The notes: a model not told the origin generated them from the sequence alone. A DNA stretch of 64,000 nucleotides from Micromonospora musae (GCF_003626635.1 NZ_RAZT01000001.1:603346-667345), one strand, 5' to 3'; shown: positions 16,858-25,501, counted from the first letter of the stretch. Program-made: numbers and translations.

Positions 16858-17877
16858 CTAGCCGAGGTACTGCCGGTGTTCGTGGTCGCCGGCGACGACG
16901 ATGCCCCGCTCCAGGTCGCCCTGCCGCAGGTCGAGGCGGCGCGGGCCGGTCCGGCGGACGAGTTCGGCGAGCGCCGGGAGGTCGACGGTCGGCGCGGCTC
17001 GATCAGCTGCGCGCACGCCGACGACCAGATCGTCGCGGCTCTGCCACCGGCCAGCCTGCCGCACCGGTGAGGTGGGCCAGTACCCGTCCGGGGCGAGCCG
17101 GGTTCCCGCGACAGGGACAGCTGCCGGCACCGGCACGGGGCCGGCTCGCGTCGCCGCGGGCGTTGTCGCCCTGGCGAGCGCCGTGCGTGGACGCGGCACC
17201 ACCAGCACGATCACGCCGAGCAGGGCCAGGGCGGCCACGGCGTCGAGCCAGTAGTGGTTCCCGGTGAGGACCACGATGCTGAGGGTGAGCAGCGGGTGCA
17301 GCAGCCAGAGCCAGCACCACCGGCTGCGGCCGGCGGCGATCAGGACGATGGCGACCACCGTGGCCCAGCCGACGTGCAGGGAGGGCATCGCGGCGTACTG
17401 GTTGGAGAGGGTGTCGGTGGCGGGGTCGCCGTAGGCGCGCGGCCCCACCAGCTGTCCGGTGTCCAGCACGCCGGTGGCGGAGAGCAGGCGCGGTGGGGCC
17501 ATGGGTACGAGCGCCTGGATGGCGAACCCGACGGCGGTCAGCACCGCCAGGAGCGTCCGCGCCCACCGGTACAGGGCGGGGCGGAACAGGTACGTGAAGA
17601 GCAGCAGCGCCCCGGTGGCCGGGAAGTGCACCGAGGCGTAGTACCTGTTCGCCGCGCGGACCAGGCCGTCGTGCGGCAGGACGCCCTGCTGCAACGTCGC
17701 CTCGTCCGGCAGCGCCAGCGTGCGCTCCAGCGCCCAGATGTGCGTGGCGTTGTCGTACGCGGTGGACAGGTCGCCCACGACGAAGAGCCGGCCGATCTTG
17801 TACGCCAGGAAGAGCGCGGCCACGAGCAGCAGTTCCCGGAGGGGGTGCGGGCGCTTCCCGCGGTCGTCGGCACCCAC
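16858..17877 (-). CDS. PAP2-superfamily membrane phosphatase / inositol phosphotransferase-like protein
   Basis: Integral membrane protein of 339 residues with about six helices. The PAP2-type catalytic elements are visible as AAMPSLHVGWA (the SxxH motif) and GNHYWLDAVAA (the HxxxD motif), with a weaker RP(R)L region earlier. This arrangement matches the PAP2_3 / inositolphosphotransferase group in actinomycetes, which act on lipid phosphates or transfer phosphoinositol head groups. A ~90-residue soluble C-terminal tail is unusual and unrecognised. The start is the GTG at 17877 with AAAGGA upstream; the longer frame to 18081 overlaps the TetR gene. It may be co-transcribed behind the TetR gene, 184 bp away. 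Confidence 0.8.
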   Translation of the reverse strand: MGADDRGKRPHPLRELLLVAALFLAYKIGRLFVVGDLSTAYDNATHIWALERTLALPDEATLQQGVLPHDGLVRAANRYYASVHFPATGALLLFTYLFRPALYRWARTLLAVLTAVGFAIQALVPMAPPRLLSATGVLDTGQLVGPRAYGDPATDTLSNQYAAMPSLHVGWATVVAIVLIAAGRSRWCWLWLLHPLLTLSIVVLTGNHYWLDAVAALALLGVIVLVVPRPRTALARATTPAATRAGPVPVPAAVPVAGTRLAPDGYWPTSPVRQAGRWQSRDDLVVGVRAADRAAPTVDLPALAELVRRTGPRRLDLRQGDLERGIVVAGDHEHRQYLG

Positions 17878-18061
17878 AGCTTTCCTTTCGCGCGACGAGG
17901 TTCGGGCGGGCGACAGGACTGGTTCGTCGCCTGCGAGCGGCGGCGGCCCTTCCACCGGCCGGCTGGTCAGGTGGGGGGACGCGCCCCGGAGGTCCGGCTC
18001 GAGGTCGAGCCGCAGGCGGAGTGGATCGATCAGAGCAGGCCGGGCCGCCTCCCGCCCGAGG

Positions 18062-18682
18062 TCAGGTGGGCGGTGCGGCACGGCCGAGGGGAAGGCCGTC
18101 GCGCAGCTGCGCGATGCTCATCCGGACCAGGTCGGGCAGGGCGTCGCCGGTGGCTCCCCCGGCCCAGCGGGTGACGACCGCGCGCATCGTGATCGCGGGG
18201 ACGGCGGCCAGCAGGTGCGGGGCGAGGTCGCGCTCGACGTCGGCGCCGGTCCGCTCGGCGATCACCTCGGCGATCATTCGCTCGACGCGCCCGAGCACCG
18301 CCAGTTGCTGCGCCAACATCGCCGGATTCTCGGCGCAGGCGCGCGCCATGGCGTCGGCGTCGCGCTCCCGTTCACCGAGCAGTCCCATGATCATGTCGGG
18401 CAGGACGTGCGCGAAGGAGTCCCACACCGGTTCGCCGGCCGGTCGGGCGCGCAGTGCCTCGACGAACGTCTTCGCCCGCTGCAGGATCCCGTCGAGGATC
18501 GCCTCCTCGCGGCTCGCGAAGTAGTTGCGGAAGGTCCGGGGTGAGACGTCCACCGCCGCCGCGACCGCTTCGGCGGTGACCGCCTCGATGCCACGCTCCG
18601 TCATCAGCGACCACGCCGCATCGCTGAGCGCCGCGCGGGTCGCGCGCTTCTTCCGCTCACGAAGGCCAACGTCCGAGGTCAC
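18062..18682 (-). CDS. TetR-family transcriptional regulator
   Basis: A 206-residue repressor with the helix-turn-helix VTAEAVAAAVDVSPRTFRNYFASREEAI near the N terminus and an all-helical ligand domain. No strong Shine-Dalgarno precedes the start. GATAGT lies six bases before the GTG, so translation from a leaderless transcript is possible. It is the first gene of a probable two-gene unit with the downstream PAP2 membrane enzyme and may control it. The ligand is unknown. Confidence 0.85.
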   Translation of the reverse strand: MTSDVGLRERKKRATRAALSDAAWSLMTERGIEAVTAEAVAAAVDVSPRTFRNYFASREEAILDGILQRAKTFVEALRARPAGEPVWDSFAHVLPDMIMGLLGERERDADAMARACAENPAMLAQQLAVLGRVERMIAEVIAERTGADVERDLAPHLLAAVPAITMRAVVTRWAGGATGDALPDLVRMSIAQLRDGLPLGRAAPPT

Positions 18683-19322
18683 GGCACAACTATCCGCGCG
18701 CCCTTCCGGACCGGCAAAGTTTCCAAGTCGGAAAAATCGTGGAATGAGTCACATTCATGATCCGCTACGGAGAGCTACCAAACGCGGGGCTGACGCGGGT
18801 CGCCCGGCACCGTGCAGCGAGCGGAGCACCGCACGAACCGGGCGGCCGGCGGCCCTCATGCGCGCCGATGATCGACTCGGTTTCCTTGATGTCGGGGTGT
18901 CCCGGCCGTGTGATGACCCGACTTCAAGGAACCCGAGTCGATCACCGGGTGCGGCCGGGGTGGTTGGCGAACGATGCCCGGTTTGCGGCCCGCGCGGCCC
19001 TCGAATGGACGTTCGCGCGGATCGGGCTGGCACCCCCGGGGCAGAGCCCGGTCGCTGGCACCACCCGCCGCCCCTCCAGGCCCGCAAACCGGACACGGTG
19101 CGCTCATCGCCCTGCGCCCGCCGATGATCGATTCGGTTTCGGAGCGGGCCGGGCAGACGGGCCGGAGCGGGCCGGGCAGACGGGTGCCGGGCGGGGCCGG
19201 CACCCGTCACCGGCGTGGTGTCACAGCGGCTGCCACGGGAGACCCGCCGGCGAGACGGGACGAGTCAGGCCGGGGGACGCCAGTCCCGCCGGAACGGGAC
19301 ACTCGGAACTTCCGACGCGAAG
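18683..19322. repeat. Gene-free palindromic repeat cluster (REP-like)
   Basis: This 640-bp stretch holds no convincing gene but is dense in repeats. A 28-bp arm at 18869-18896 pairs with 18917-18944 with two mismatches around a 20-nt loop. The first 19 bases around that arm (18866-18884, beginning CGATGATCGACTCGG) recur at 19122-19140 with one change. A ~17-bp inverted repeat containing CCGGTTTGCGG lies near 18974-18990 and 19078-19095. A 21-bp unit starting GGAGCGGGCC is duplicated with a 23-bp period (19141-19161 and 19164-19184). It resembles a REP/BIME-type intergenic element rather than a coding region. Confidence 0.7.
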
Positions 19323-20324
19323 TCACACCCTCGCCCGCGCTTCGGAGCGCTGCTCCCGCCCGATGGGCGAGGCAGATCGCCGACGGGCACCGGCGACCAC
19401 CGCGGCGGCCGTCACGATGGTGAAGACCGCCACGCCGGCGAAGACCATCAGGGTCTGCCGATCGAGCTGGGTCACCGGAATGCCGCGCTTCGCCTGCCAG
19501 GTGAGCGCGGCGAAGACACCGGTGTAGGCGAGGCCGGCGATGCGGACGAGTCGGGCCCGGACCCGTTCGTCGCGGAGCCAACCGTGGCTGGTCGCGAGCA
19601 CACCCAGGATCGCCGTCATGAGCAGCAGCACCTGGATCGCGTGCAGGCCGACGAAGTGCGGTACGCGCAGGTCCCCGCCGGTGGTGCTCCAGTTGGTGAG
19701 GAACATGCCGTTGCCGTCGGGGTCGCCGATGCCGTGGCCGCCGTTCATCGACACCGGATCGCCGTCGGCGTCGGTCACCGTGCGGGGTCCCGCGGAATTG
19801 CTGAGCCAGAGGGCCACCACCATGCTGGCGGCGGCGAGCCCGAGCCCGGCGCGGAGGGCACTGGTCATGGCGCGGTCGCCGGTGCGTTGGATCAGGACCA
19901 GGATCGCGATGACCAGGGTGATCAGCAGAAGCGGCGCGACGCCGAAGGAGAACACGGTACGCACGGTCTCCGCGACCGGCTCGGCGTTGTTGTTGAAATG
20001 GCTGATGGTGCCGTGCGCGGCGGCGAGGACGACGGCGCCGACGTCCAGCAGGCCGGCGACCGCGAAGATGGTGCCGAGCCACCAGCCGAGGCGTCGGCCC
20101 TTATGCAGCTTGCTGAGCAGCCACGCCAGGGTCAGTCCGTACACCCCCATGGCGAAGCCGAACTTCATCGGCTTCACCCAGACCGACTCCCCCAGCAGCA
20201 GGCGATCGTCGACGAACAACGCGGCGGCGGAGAAGAGCGTCAGGGTGAACATGAGCGTCGCGTTCACCACGAGCGGGCGGTGCCAGCCCCGCATCGCGCG
20301 GAGAGATGTGGCAAGGATGGTCAT
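19323..20324 (-). CDS. Multipass integral membrane protein, unknown function
   Basis: A 333-residue protein with about seven to eight hydrophobic segments (for example PLVVNATLMFTLTLFSAAALFV, FGFAMGVYGLTLAWLL, VAPLLLITLVIAILVLI, HAIQVLLLMTAILGVLA and LMVFAGVAVFTIVTAAAVVAG). One large extracytoplasmic loop holds NGGHGIGDPDGNGMFLTNWSTTGGDLRVPHF. The polar Asp/Asn and His residues in that loop and in helices could bind a ligand, but I do not recognise a catalytic motif. GGGGAAG precedes the ATG at 20324. It is a single gene next to repetitive DNA. Confidence 0.7.
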   Translation of the reverse strand: MTILATSLRAMRGWHRPLVVNATLMFTLTLFSAAALFVDDRLLLGESVWVKPMKFGFAMGVYGLTLAWLLSKLHKGRRLGWWLGTIFAVAGLLDVGAVVLAAAHGTISHFNNNAEPVAETVRTVFSFGVAPLLLITLVIAILVLIQRTGDRAMTSALRAGLGLAAASMVVALWLSNSAGPRTVTDADGDPVSMNGGHGIGDPDGNGMFLTNWSTTGGDLRVPHFVGLHAIQVLLLMTAILGVLATSHGWLRDERVRARLVRIAGLAYTGVFAALTWQAKRGIPVTQLDRQTLMVFAGVAVFTIVTAAAVVAGARRRSASPIGREQRSEARARV

Positions 20325-20430
20325 CGGCTTCCCCACGAGGATCGGCCGCTCCCAGCTCCGCTGGACGGCCTTGGACGATGACCATCAGCCTCATCGAGCG
20401 CGCGCCGGGCAACCATCCGATGCGCCCCCG

Positions 20431-20476
20431 GACCGGCCCGCCGGTCTACCCCCGACCGGCCCGCCGGTCTACCCCC
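20431..20476. repeat. Perfect 23-bp tandem duplication
   Basis: A unit beginning GACCGGCCCGCCGGTC, itself a near-palindrome with 7-bp arms, occurs twice without a gap (20431-20453 and 20454-20476). It lies immediately before the hairpin at 20479-20506. Confidence 0.8.
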
Positions 20477-20478
20477 GG

Positions 20479-20506
20479 CCGGGCCGGGGGCTAACCCCCG
20501 GCCCGG
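20479..20506 (-). terminator. Terminator hairpin after the MoaD/BNR operon
   Basis: CCGGGCCGGGGG (20479-20490) pairs perfectly with CCCCCGGCCCGG (20495-20506) around CTAA, 15 bp past the MoaD/ThiS stop. Confidence 0.65.
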
Positions 20507-20521
20507 GGCGTTCAGCTGGGG

Positions 20522-20827
20522 CTATCCCCCGGCCATCGCGCCGAGCACGATGAACGGCTCCTCGCCGGCGACGACCCGCTCGGGCAGCGGCGTGTCGGGC
20601 GAGGAGTTGGAGAGGTCGTCCTCGCAGGCGTAGAAGCGGACGAACGGTCGGCGCTCGCCGCTGTGCCGGTCCCGGATGGTCCCGAGCAGCATCGGATACC
20701 GCGTCTCGAGAGCGTCCAGCACCCGTCGCGGGGTGACCGGACTGTCCTGCCCGGCCACCTCCAGTCTCACCTCTCCGGTGACGTGCGCCAGGGTCTTCAG
20801 ATGGGCCGGGAGGACCACCCGGATCAC
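20522..20827 (-). CDS. MoaD/ThiS-family sulfur-carrier-like protein
   Basis: A 101-residue beta-grasp protein. The sequence begins [23 protein letters not shown], has a central [15 protein letters not shown] helix, and ends [10 protein letters not shown]. The C-terminal Gly-Gly is the feature that is adenylated and thiocarboxylated in MoaD and ThiS sulfur carriers. The family member is not the usual one beside moaE or thiG. It overlaps the upstream BNR-propeller gene by four bases (ATGA), so the two are translationally coupled. No cognate E1-like activating enzyme is visible nearby, so it must use one encoded elsewhere or work without thiocarboxylation. Confidence 0.85.
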   Translation of the reverse strand: MIRVVLPAHLKTLAHVTGEVRLEVAGQDSPVTPRRVLDALETRYPMLLGTIRDRHSGERRPFVRFYACEDDLSNSSPDTPLPERVVAGEEPFIVLGAMAGG

Positions 20828-21939
20828 GGCAGCACCTGGACTTCCACGGAGAGTACGGGCGGCAGGTCCCGGACGATCGGCGCCCAGCTGTCACCGCCGT
20901 CGGCCGAGTGGTAGACCTGACCACCGGAGGTGCCGAAGTAGATCCCGCACGGGTCGAGCGCGTCGACCGCCATCGCGTCACGCAGGACGTTGACGTAGCA
21001 GTCGGACTGGGGCAGGCCCCGGGTCAGCGGCTCCCACTCGTCGCCGCCGGTGCGGCTGCGGTAGACGCGCAGCTTCCCCTCCGGCGGGTAGTGCTCGGAG
21101 TCGCTCTTGATCGGCACCACGTAGATCGTCTCGGGTTCGTGCGCGTGTACAGCGATCGGGAAGCCGAAGTCCGACGGCAGGTTGCCGCTGACCTCGCGCC
21201 AGTTCGCACCGGCGTCGTCGCTCCGCATGACGTCCCAGTGCTTCTGCATGAACAGGGTGTCCGGACGGGACGGGTGCTGGGTGATGTGGTGCACGCAGTG
21301 GCCGACCTCGGCGTCGTCGTCGGGAATCTCCCCGGAGCGCAGGCCCTTGTTGATCGGCAGCCAGCTGACGCCACCGTCGTCGCTGCGGAACGCGCCGGCG
21401 GCCGAGATGGCGGTGTAGATCCGGCCCTGCTGCGCCGGGTCCAGGATGATCGTGTGCAGGCAGAGGCCGCCCGCGCCGGGCTGCCACGACGGCCCGGTCG
21501 GGTGCGTACGCAGGGCGGTGAGCTCCGTCCACTTCGCGCCGCCGTCGGTGGAGAGGTAGAGGGCCGCGTCCTCGGCGCCCGCGTAGACCGTGTCGGGGTC
21601 GTCGCGGGACGGCTCCAGGTGCCAGACGCGCTTGAACTCCCACGGGCGCGGGGTTCCGTCGTACCAGAGGTGTTCGCCGACGTCACCGTCGTAGGCGAAG
21701 TCGTTGCCGACCGTGGTCCAGCTCCTACCACCGTCGTCCGAACGCTGGATCAACTGCCCGAACCAGCCGCCGGACTGGGAGGCGTAGAGCCGGTCCGGGT
21801 CGGCCGGCGATCCGGTGAGGTGGTAGATCTCCCAGCCACCGAAGTGCGGCCCCTCGACCGTCCAGTCGCCGCGTCTGCCATTCGACGTCAGCACGAACGC
21901 ACCCTTGCGTGTTCCCACCAGCACTCGTACGCCACTCAT
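20824..21939 (-). CDS. BNR-repeat beta-propeller protein (sialidase/VPS10-like fold), cytoplasmic
   Basis: A 371-residue protein built of repeated blades with Asp-box-like motifs such as [52 protein letters not shown] and [13 protein letters not shown]. Such folds occur in sialidases and in photosystem-assembly and sortilin proteins. No signal peptide is present, and the protein starts directly with [18 protein letters not shown], so a secreted sialidase role is doubtful. GGAAGGA lies before the ATG at 21939. It is the first gene of a two-gene operon with the MoaD/ThiS protein. An inverted repeat sits about 80 bp upstream. Confidence 0.82.
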   Translation of the reverse strand: MSGVRVLVGTRKGAFVLTSNGRRGDWTVEGPHFGGWEIYHLTGSPADPDRLYASQSGGWFGQLIQRSDDGGRSWTTVGNDFAYDGDVGEHLWYDGTPRPWEFKRVWHLEPSRDDPDTVYAGAEDAALYLSTDGGAKWTELTALRTHPTGPSWQPGAGGLCLHTIILDPAQQGRIYTAISAAGAFRSDDGGVSWLPINKGLRSGEIPDDDAEVGHCVHHITQHPSRPDTLFMQKHWDVMRSDDAGANWREVSGNLPSDFGFPIAVHAHEPETIYVVPIKSDSEHYPPEGKLRVYRSRTGGDEWEPLTRGLPQSDCYVNVLRDAMAVDALDPCGIYFGTSGGQVYHSADGGDSWAPIVRDLPPVLSVEVQVLP

Positions 21940-22017
21940 GCCGATTCCTTCCGCTCGGTTCGGCGGTGGCCTCGGGTGACACCCTCCACGACGCCGAAGA
22001 CTCATCGGTCGATGTCA

Positions 22018-22038
22018 GTCGTACCCGGAGGGTACGAC
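22018..22038. promoter_or_regulatory. Inverted repeat upstream of the BNR/MoaD operon
   Basis: GTCGTACCC (22018-22026) and GGGTACGAC (22030-22038) form perfect 9-bp arms with a 3-bp spacer, about 80 bp upstream of the BNR gene. It is operator-like. It lies in the 316-bp gap before the dicarboxylate-transporter gene, so it could serve either side. Confidence 0.5.
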
Positions 22039-22100
22039 GAAACAGCGCCTTCGGGGTGCGACGGCGTGTCGGAGGGCTGGAACAGCGCCTGACCAGCGCG

Positions 22101-22163
22101 TCAGGCGGGGTGGGCGATCGCCTGCTCCAGGAGGTCGCGTAGCTCGCGCAGCTCTAGTGACAC
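22101..22163 (-). pseudogene. Possible eroded C-terminal tail of a lost gene
   Basis: On the minus strand about 20 codons with strong third-position G/C read VSLELRELRDLLEQAIAHPA and end in TGA. They are followed by a hairpin (CGCCTGAC at 22086-22093 with GTCAGGCG at 22100-22107). No upstream coding continuation is convincing. It may be the remnant of a gene once divergent to the transporter, perhaps its regulator, but the evidence is thin. Confidence 0.3.
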
Positions 22164-22255
22164 TCGGCGAGGGAACCCGGGTGGACGACGACCCGGCGGA
22201 GCCGGTCGGCCCAAGGGGCTTGCGTGAGCCAGGTCACTGGTCGGATCATCGGACG

Positions 22256-23920
22256 ATGGCAGACATCGATGCTGATGGACGTGATTCACGTACGGCGGTG
22301 CCGGAGCAGCGACGCGACGGCCAGCCGGACGATCCGGCCCAGGTCGACGTCGACCAGGCACTTCTCGGCGGTGCCACGTACCGGGGCCTCGCCGAGCAGC
22401 GCCTCTCCCCCGCCGAGGAACGCTTCGAGAAGCGGCGGCGGACGTCGGGCCTGATCCTCGCGCCCGCACTGGCGTTGATCTTCCTCGCCCTGCCGCTCGA
22501 CATTCCGCCCAGCCAGCAGACCCTGGCCGGAATCCTGATCGGCGTCATCGCCCTGTGGATCACCGAGGCGGTGCCGATCCCGGTCGGCGGTCTCATCGGC
22601 GTCGGCGTGATCGTGCTGATGGGCGTCGCCCCGGCCGGTGACGTGCTGGCGCCGTTCGGCTCGTCGACCGTCTTCACCTTCATCGGCGCGTTCATCCTCG
22701 CCCAGGCCATGCTCAAGCACGGCCTGGCGCAACGGTTCGCGTTCCGCGTCCTGTCGCTGCCCGGCGTGGGCAAGACGACCGGCCGGGTGGTCGTCGCCTT
22801 CGGCGTCATCACGTGCCTGCTGTCGGCGTTCGTGTCGAACACCGCGACCGTCGCGATGCTGCTCCCCACCGCGCTGGGCATCCTCGCCGTCATCGCCAAG
22901 CTGCTGCAGAGCCGCGGCCTGGCCAAGCCCGGCTGGGACCCGACCCGCCTGCGGATCGGCTTCGCGCTGATGCTGATGCTCGCCTACGGAGCCAGCGTCG
23001 GCGGCCTGCTCACCCCGGTGGGCACGCCCCCCAACCTGATCGGCCGCGCGCTCATCGAGGAGGCCACCGGCGAGCGGATCTCGTTCGCCGGCTGGATGGC
23101 CACGGCGTTCCCGATCTGCCTGGTCATGTTCGTGGCGCTGGCCACCATCCTGCTGCTGCTCAACAAGCCGGAGATCCGCCGGATCGAGGGGGTCGAGGAG
23201 TACGTCGCCGCCGAACGTGCCCGGCTGGGCAAGCTGTCCCGAGCCGAGAAGAACACCCTCATCGCCTTCACCGTGACGGTGACACTCTGGATCTTCCCGG
23301 GCGTCGTCGCGCTGATCGCGGGTACCGACTCCAGCGTCTACGAGACGGTCAGCGGCCGGCTCAACGAGGGTGTCGTCGCGGTGCTCGGTGCGTCCCTGCT
23401 CTTCCTGCTCCCCACCGACTGGCGCAACCGGGAGTACACCCTCAACTGGAGCGACGCCGCGCGGATCGACTGGGGCACCATCCTCCTCTTCGGCACCGGC
23501 ATCATCTTCGGGGCGCTGCTCGACGACACCGGCCTCGCCGCGACCATCGGCAACGCCAGCTCCGACTGGCTCGGCCTGACCAGCGTCTTCGCGATCACCG
23601 CGTTCGCCGTGCTGCTGGCGATCGTCATCTCCGAGACGACCAGCAACACCGCCTCGGCGGCGGTCGTCGTACCGATCATCATCCCGGTCGCCGTCGCCGC
23701 GGGCGTGGACCCGTTCGTACCCGCCCTCGCGGCCACCTTCGCGGCCTCCTTCGGGTTCATGCTGCCGGTCTCCACACCGCAGAACGCGGTGGTCTACGGC
23801 TCCGGGACCGTACCGATCACCCGGATGATCCGATCCGGCGCCTCGTTCGACGTCATCGGGGCGATCGTCATCCTGCTGCTGCTACCCGTGATGCTCAGCC
23901 TGACCGGGGTCGGCCGATGA
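22256..23920 (+). CDS. DASS/SLC13-family sodium:dicarboxylate (or sulfate) symporter
   Basis: Inner-membrane transporter of about 554 residues with 11-12 hydrophobic helices after a ~80-residue charged cytoplasmic N terminus. Both DASS substrate-binding SNT motifs are present (FVSNTATVAML and ETTSNTASAAVVVP), as are TPVGTPPN and the C-terminal MLPVSTPQNAVVYGSG. The downstream gene overlaps it by ATGA and encodes a tartrate/malate-type dehydrogenase, so the substrate is probably tartrate, malate or a similar C4 dicarboxylate. The start is uncertain: ATG at 22256 (used here) or GTG at 22157; neither has a clear ribosome site. Confidence 0.87.
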   Translation: MADIDADGRDSRTAVPEQRRDGQPDDPAQVDVDQALLGGATYRGLAEQRLSPAEERFEKRRRTSGLILAPALALIFLALPLDIPPSQQTLAGILIGVIALWITEAVPIPVGGLIGVGVIVLMGVAPAGDVLAPFGSSTVFTFIGAFILAQAMLKHGLAQRFAFRVLSLPGVGKTTGRVVVAFGVITCLLSAFVSNTATVAMLLPTALGILAVIAKLLQSRGLAKPGWDPTRLRIGFALMLMLAYGASVGGLLTPVGTPPNLIGRALIEEATGERISFAGWMATAFPICLVMFVALATILLLLNKPEIRRIEGVEEYVAAERARLGKLSRAEKNTLIAFTVTVTLWIFPGVVALIAGTDSSVYETVSGRLNEGVVAVLGASLLFLLPTDWRNREYTLNWSDAARIDWGTILLFGTGIIFGALLDDTGLAATIGNASSDWLGLTSVFAITAFAVLLAIVISETTSNTASAAVVVPIIIPVAVAAGVDPFVPALAATFAASFGFMLPVSTPQNAVVYGSGTVPITRMIRSGASFDVIGAIVILLLLPVMLSLTGVGR

Positions 23921-24981
23921 GTCACCGCATCGCCGTCATCCCGGGCGACGGCATCGGCACCGAGGTCATCTCGGCCACCCGCACCGTGCTCGACGCCGTC
24001 TGCAAACGGCACGCCATCGAGCTCGACTACGACGAGTACGACTGGTCGTGCGAGCGTTACCTGCGCACGGGCGCGATGATGCCGGCCGACGGGCTCGACG
24101 TGCTCCGGCCGTACGACGCGATCCTGCTCGGCGCGGTCGGCGCGCCCGGCGTACCCGACCACGTCTCGCTGTGGGGCCTGCTGATCCCGATCCGGCGGGC
24201 CTTCCGGCAGTACGTCAACCTGCGGCCGGTGCGGGTCTTCGACGGGGTCGACAGCCCGGTACGCGGCGCGCTGCCGGGCGAGGTCGACTTCGTGGTCGTA
24301 CGCGAGAACGTGGAGGGCGAGTACAGCGAGATCGGCGGCCGGCTCGGCCGCGGCCACCCCGAGGAGTTGGCGGTGCAGGAGGCGGTATTCACCCGGGCGG
24401 GGGTCAGCCGGATCGCCGACTACGCCTTCGAGCTGGCCCGCACCCGCCGCGGGCACGTCACCTCGGCGACCAAGTCGAACGGCATCGTGCACACCATGCC
24501 GTTCTGGGACGAGGTGGTGGCCGAACGGGCCGCGGCCTTCCCGGACGTGCGATGGCGAAGTGAGCACATCGACGCGCTCGCCGCGAAGTTCGTGCTCCAG
24601 CCGGTGAGCTTCGACGTGGTGGTGGCCTCCAACCTCTTCGGCGACATCCTCAGCGACCTGGCCGCGGCGGTGGCCGGCTCGATCGGGATCGCCCCGTCGG
24701 CCAACCTCGACCCGACCCGGAGCTATCCGTCGATGTTCGAACCGGTCCACGGGTCCGCGCCGGACATCGCCGGCAAGGGGGTGGCCAACCCGCTCGGCGC
24801 GGTGTGGTCGGCGGCCCTGATGCTCGACCATCTCGGCCATACTCCGGCCGCGCAGGACCTGGTAGCCGCCATGGAGGCGACGCTGCGGGAACCGGGCACC
24901 CGGACCCGCGACCTCGGTGGCACCGCCGACACTCGGACGGTGACCGTCGCGCTCCTCGACCGGCTGGGGCCGGTCTCATGA
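23917..24981 (+). CDS. Tartrate dehydrogenase / D-malate-type oxidative decarboxylase
   Basis: A 354-residue NAD-dependent beta-decarboxylating dehydrogenase of the isocitrate/isopropylmalate family, closest in pattern to the tartrate/D-malate group (AVIPGDGIGTEV; ILLGAVGAPGVPDHVSLWGLLIPIR; VVRENVEGEYSEIGG; TSATKSNGIVHTMPFWDEV; VVASNLFGDILSDLAAA; FEPVHGSAPDIAGKG). The Arg, Lys and Asp residues that bind the hydroxy-acid carboxylate and metal are in place. Its start overlaps the stop of the DASS transporter gene (ATGA). The pair forms an uptake-plus-oxidation unit for tartrate or malate. The alternative, 3-isopropylmalate dehydrogenase, is less likely because no leucine genes are nearby. Confidence 0.87.
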   Translation: MSHRIAVIPGDGIGTEVISATRTVLDAVCKRHAIELDYDEYDWSCERYLRTGAMMPADGLDVLRPYDAILLGAVGAPGVPDHVSLWGLLIPIRRAFRQYVNLRPVRVFDGVDSPVRGALPGEVDFVVVRENVEGEYSEIGGRLGRGHPEELAVQEAVFTRAGVSRIADYAFELARTRRGHVTSATKSNGIVHTMPFWDEVVAERAAAFPDVRWRSEHIDALAAKFVLQPVSFDVVVASNLFGDILSDLAAAVAGSIGIAPSANLDPTRSYPSMFEPVHGSAPDIAGKGVANPLGAVWSAALMLDHLGHTPAAQDLVAAMEATLREPGTRTRDLGGTADTRTVTVALLDRLGPVS

Positions 24982-25501
24982 GGCTCGCCCGAGCGAGCCG
25001 AGGCCAGGCGACGGTCCGGCGAGGCGGAGGATCCCTCGGCGCCTGAGCCAACTGAGGCCCCGATGAGGATCGCTCCTCGCCGGCTCTTGACATTGCTCCG
25101 GTGAACCGAGCAGCATCCCAACGCAACCCGCGTGCTAATACGTATTAGCCAGCAGGAGGATGCCCCGCCGTGCCGAGCGCACCACGTCGTGTCAGAGCAC
25201 ACGTCACCGTGCGCTCGTCCGGATGGACCGGTCGACCGTGGACGCCACCGGGACCACTCCACGCCGGCCGGCAGACCGCCTGGCCCGGTCTCACGCTCGT
25301 GACGCGACCCGCCGCGCTGAGACCGGTTCCGGCAACGGCCGAGGGGCCGCACCACACCGGGAAGCAGGTCGGCGCGGCCCTCCGGGGCCGACGCGCACGC
25401 GGTCCTGATCGGCGAGGACCGACGTTTCCCTGTGGTGAGTCACGCACGGCTCGTGCTGGCACGTCTCCGCACGGCGGGCGATCCAGAGAAGAGGACGAGA
25501 C
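24982..25501. other. 520-bp intergenic region before the DUF4127 gene
   Basis: No convincing gene. It holds a TTGACA-like box (25087-25092), the 16-bp palindrome at 25134-25149, and AGGAGG (25154-25159) followed by an open frame from 25170 to 25505 that overlaps the next start as ATGA. The third-position G/C of that frame is clearly lower than in neighbouring genes, so I do not call it as a gene. The region is most simply a long leader with an operator. Confidence 0.5.
25134..25149. promoter_or_regulatory. Perfect 16-bp palindrome GCTAATACGTATTAGC
   Basis: The palindrome is exact, A/T-rich in a GC-rich genome and centred on CG, typical of a LacI-family operator. It precedes the DUF4127 gene by about 350 bp and lies between a TTGACA-like box and an AGGAGG. 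Confidence 0.6.

Noticed and set aside
18757..19527. Frames on both strands through the repeat cluster that resemble short 'hypothetical proteins'
   Set aside because: They are translations of palindromic repeat DNA (for example RLGFLEVGSS...), with no ribosome sites or consistent frame bias.
20824..21939. Calling the BNR protein a secreted sialidase
   Set aside because: No signal peptide, no RIP motif or catalytic residue set visible, and it is coupled to a cytoplasmic MoaD/ThiS-like protein.
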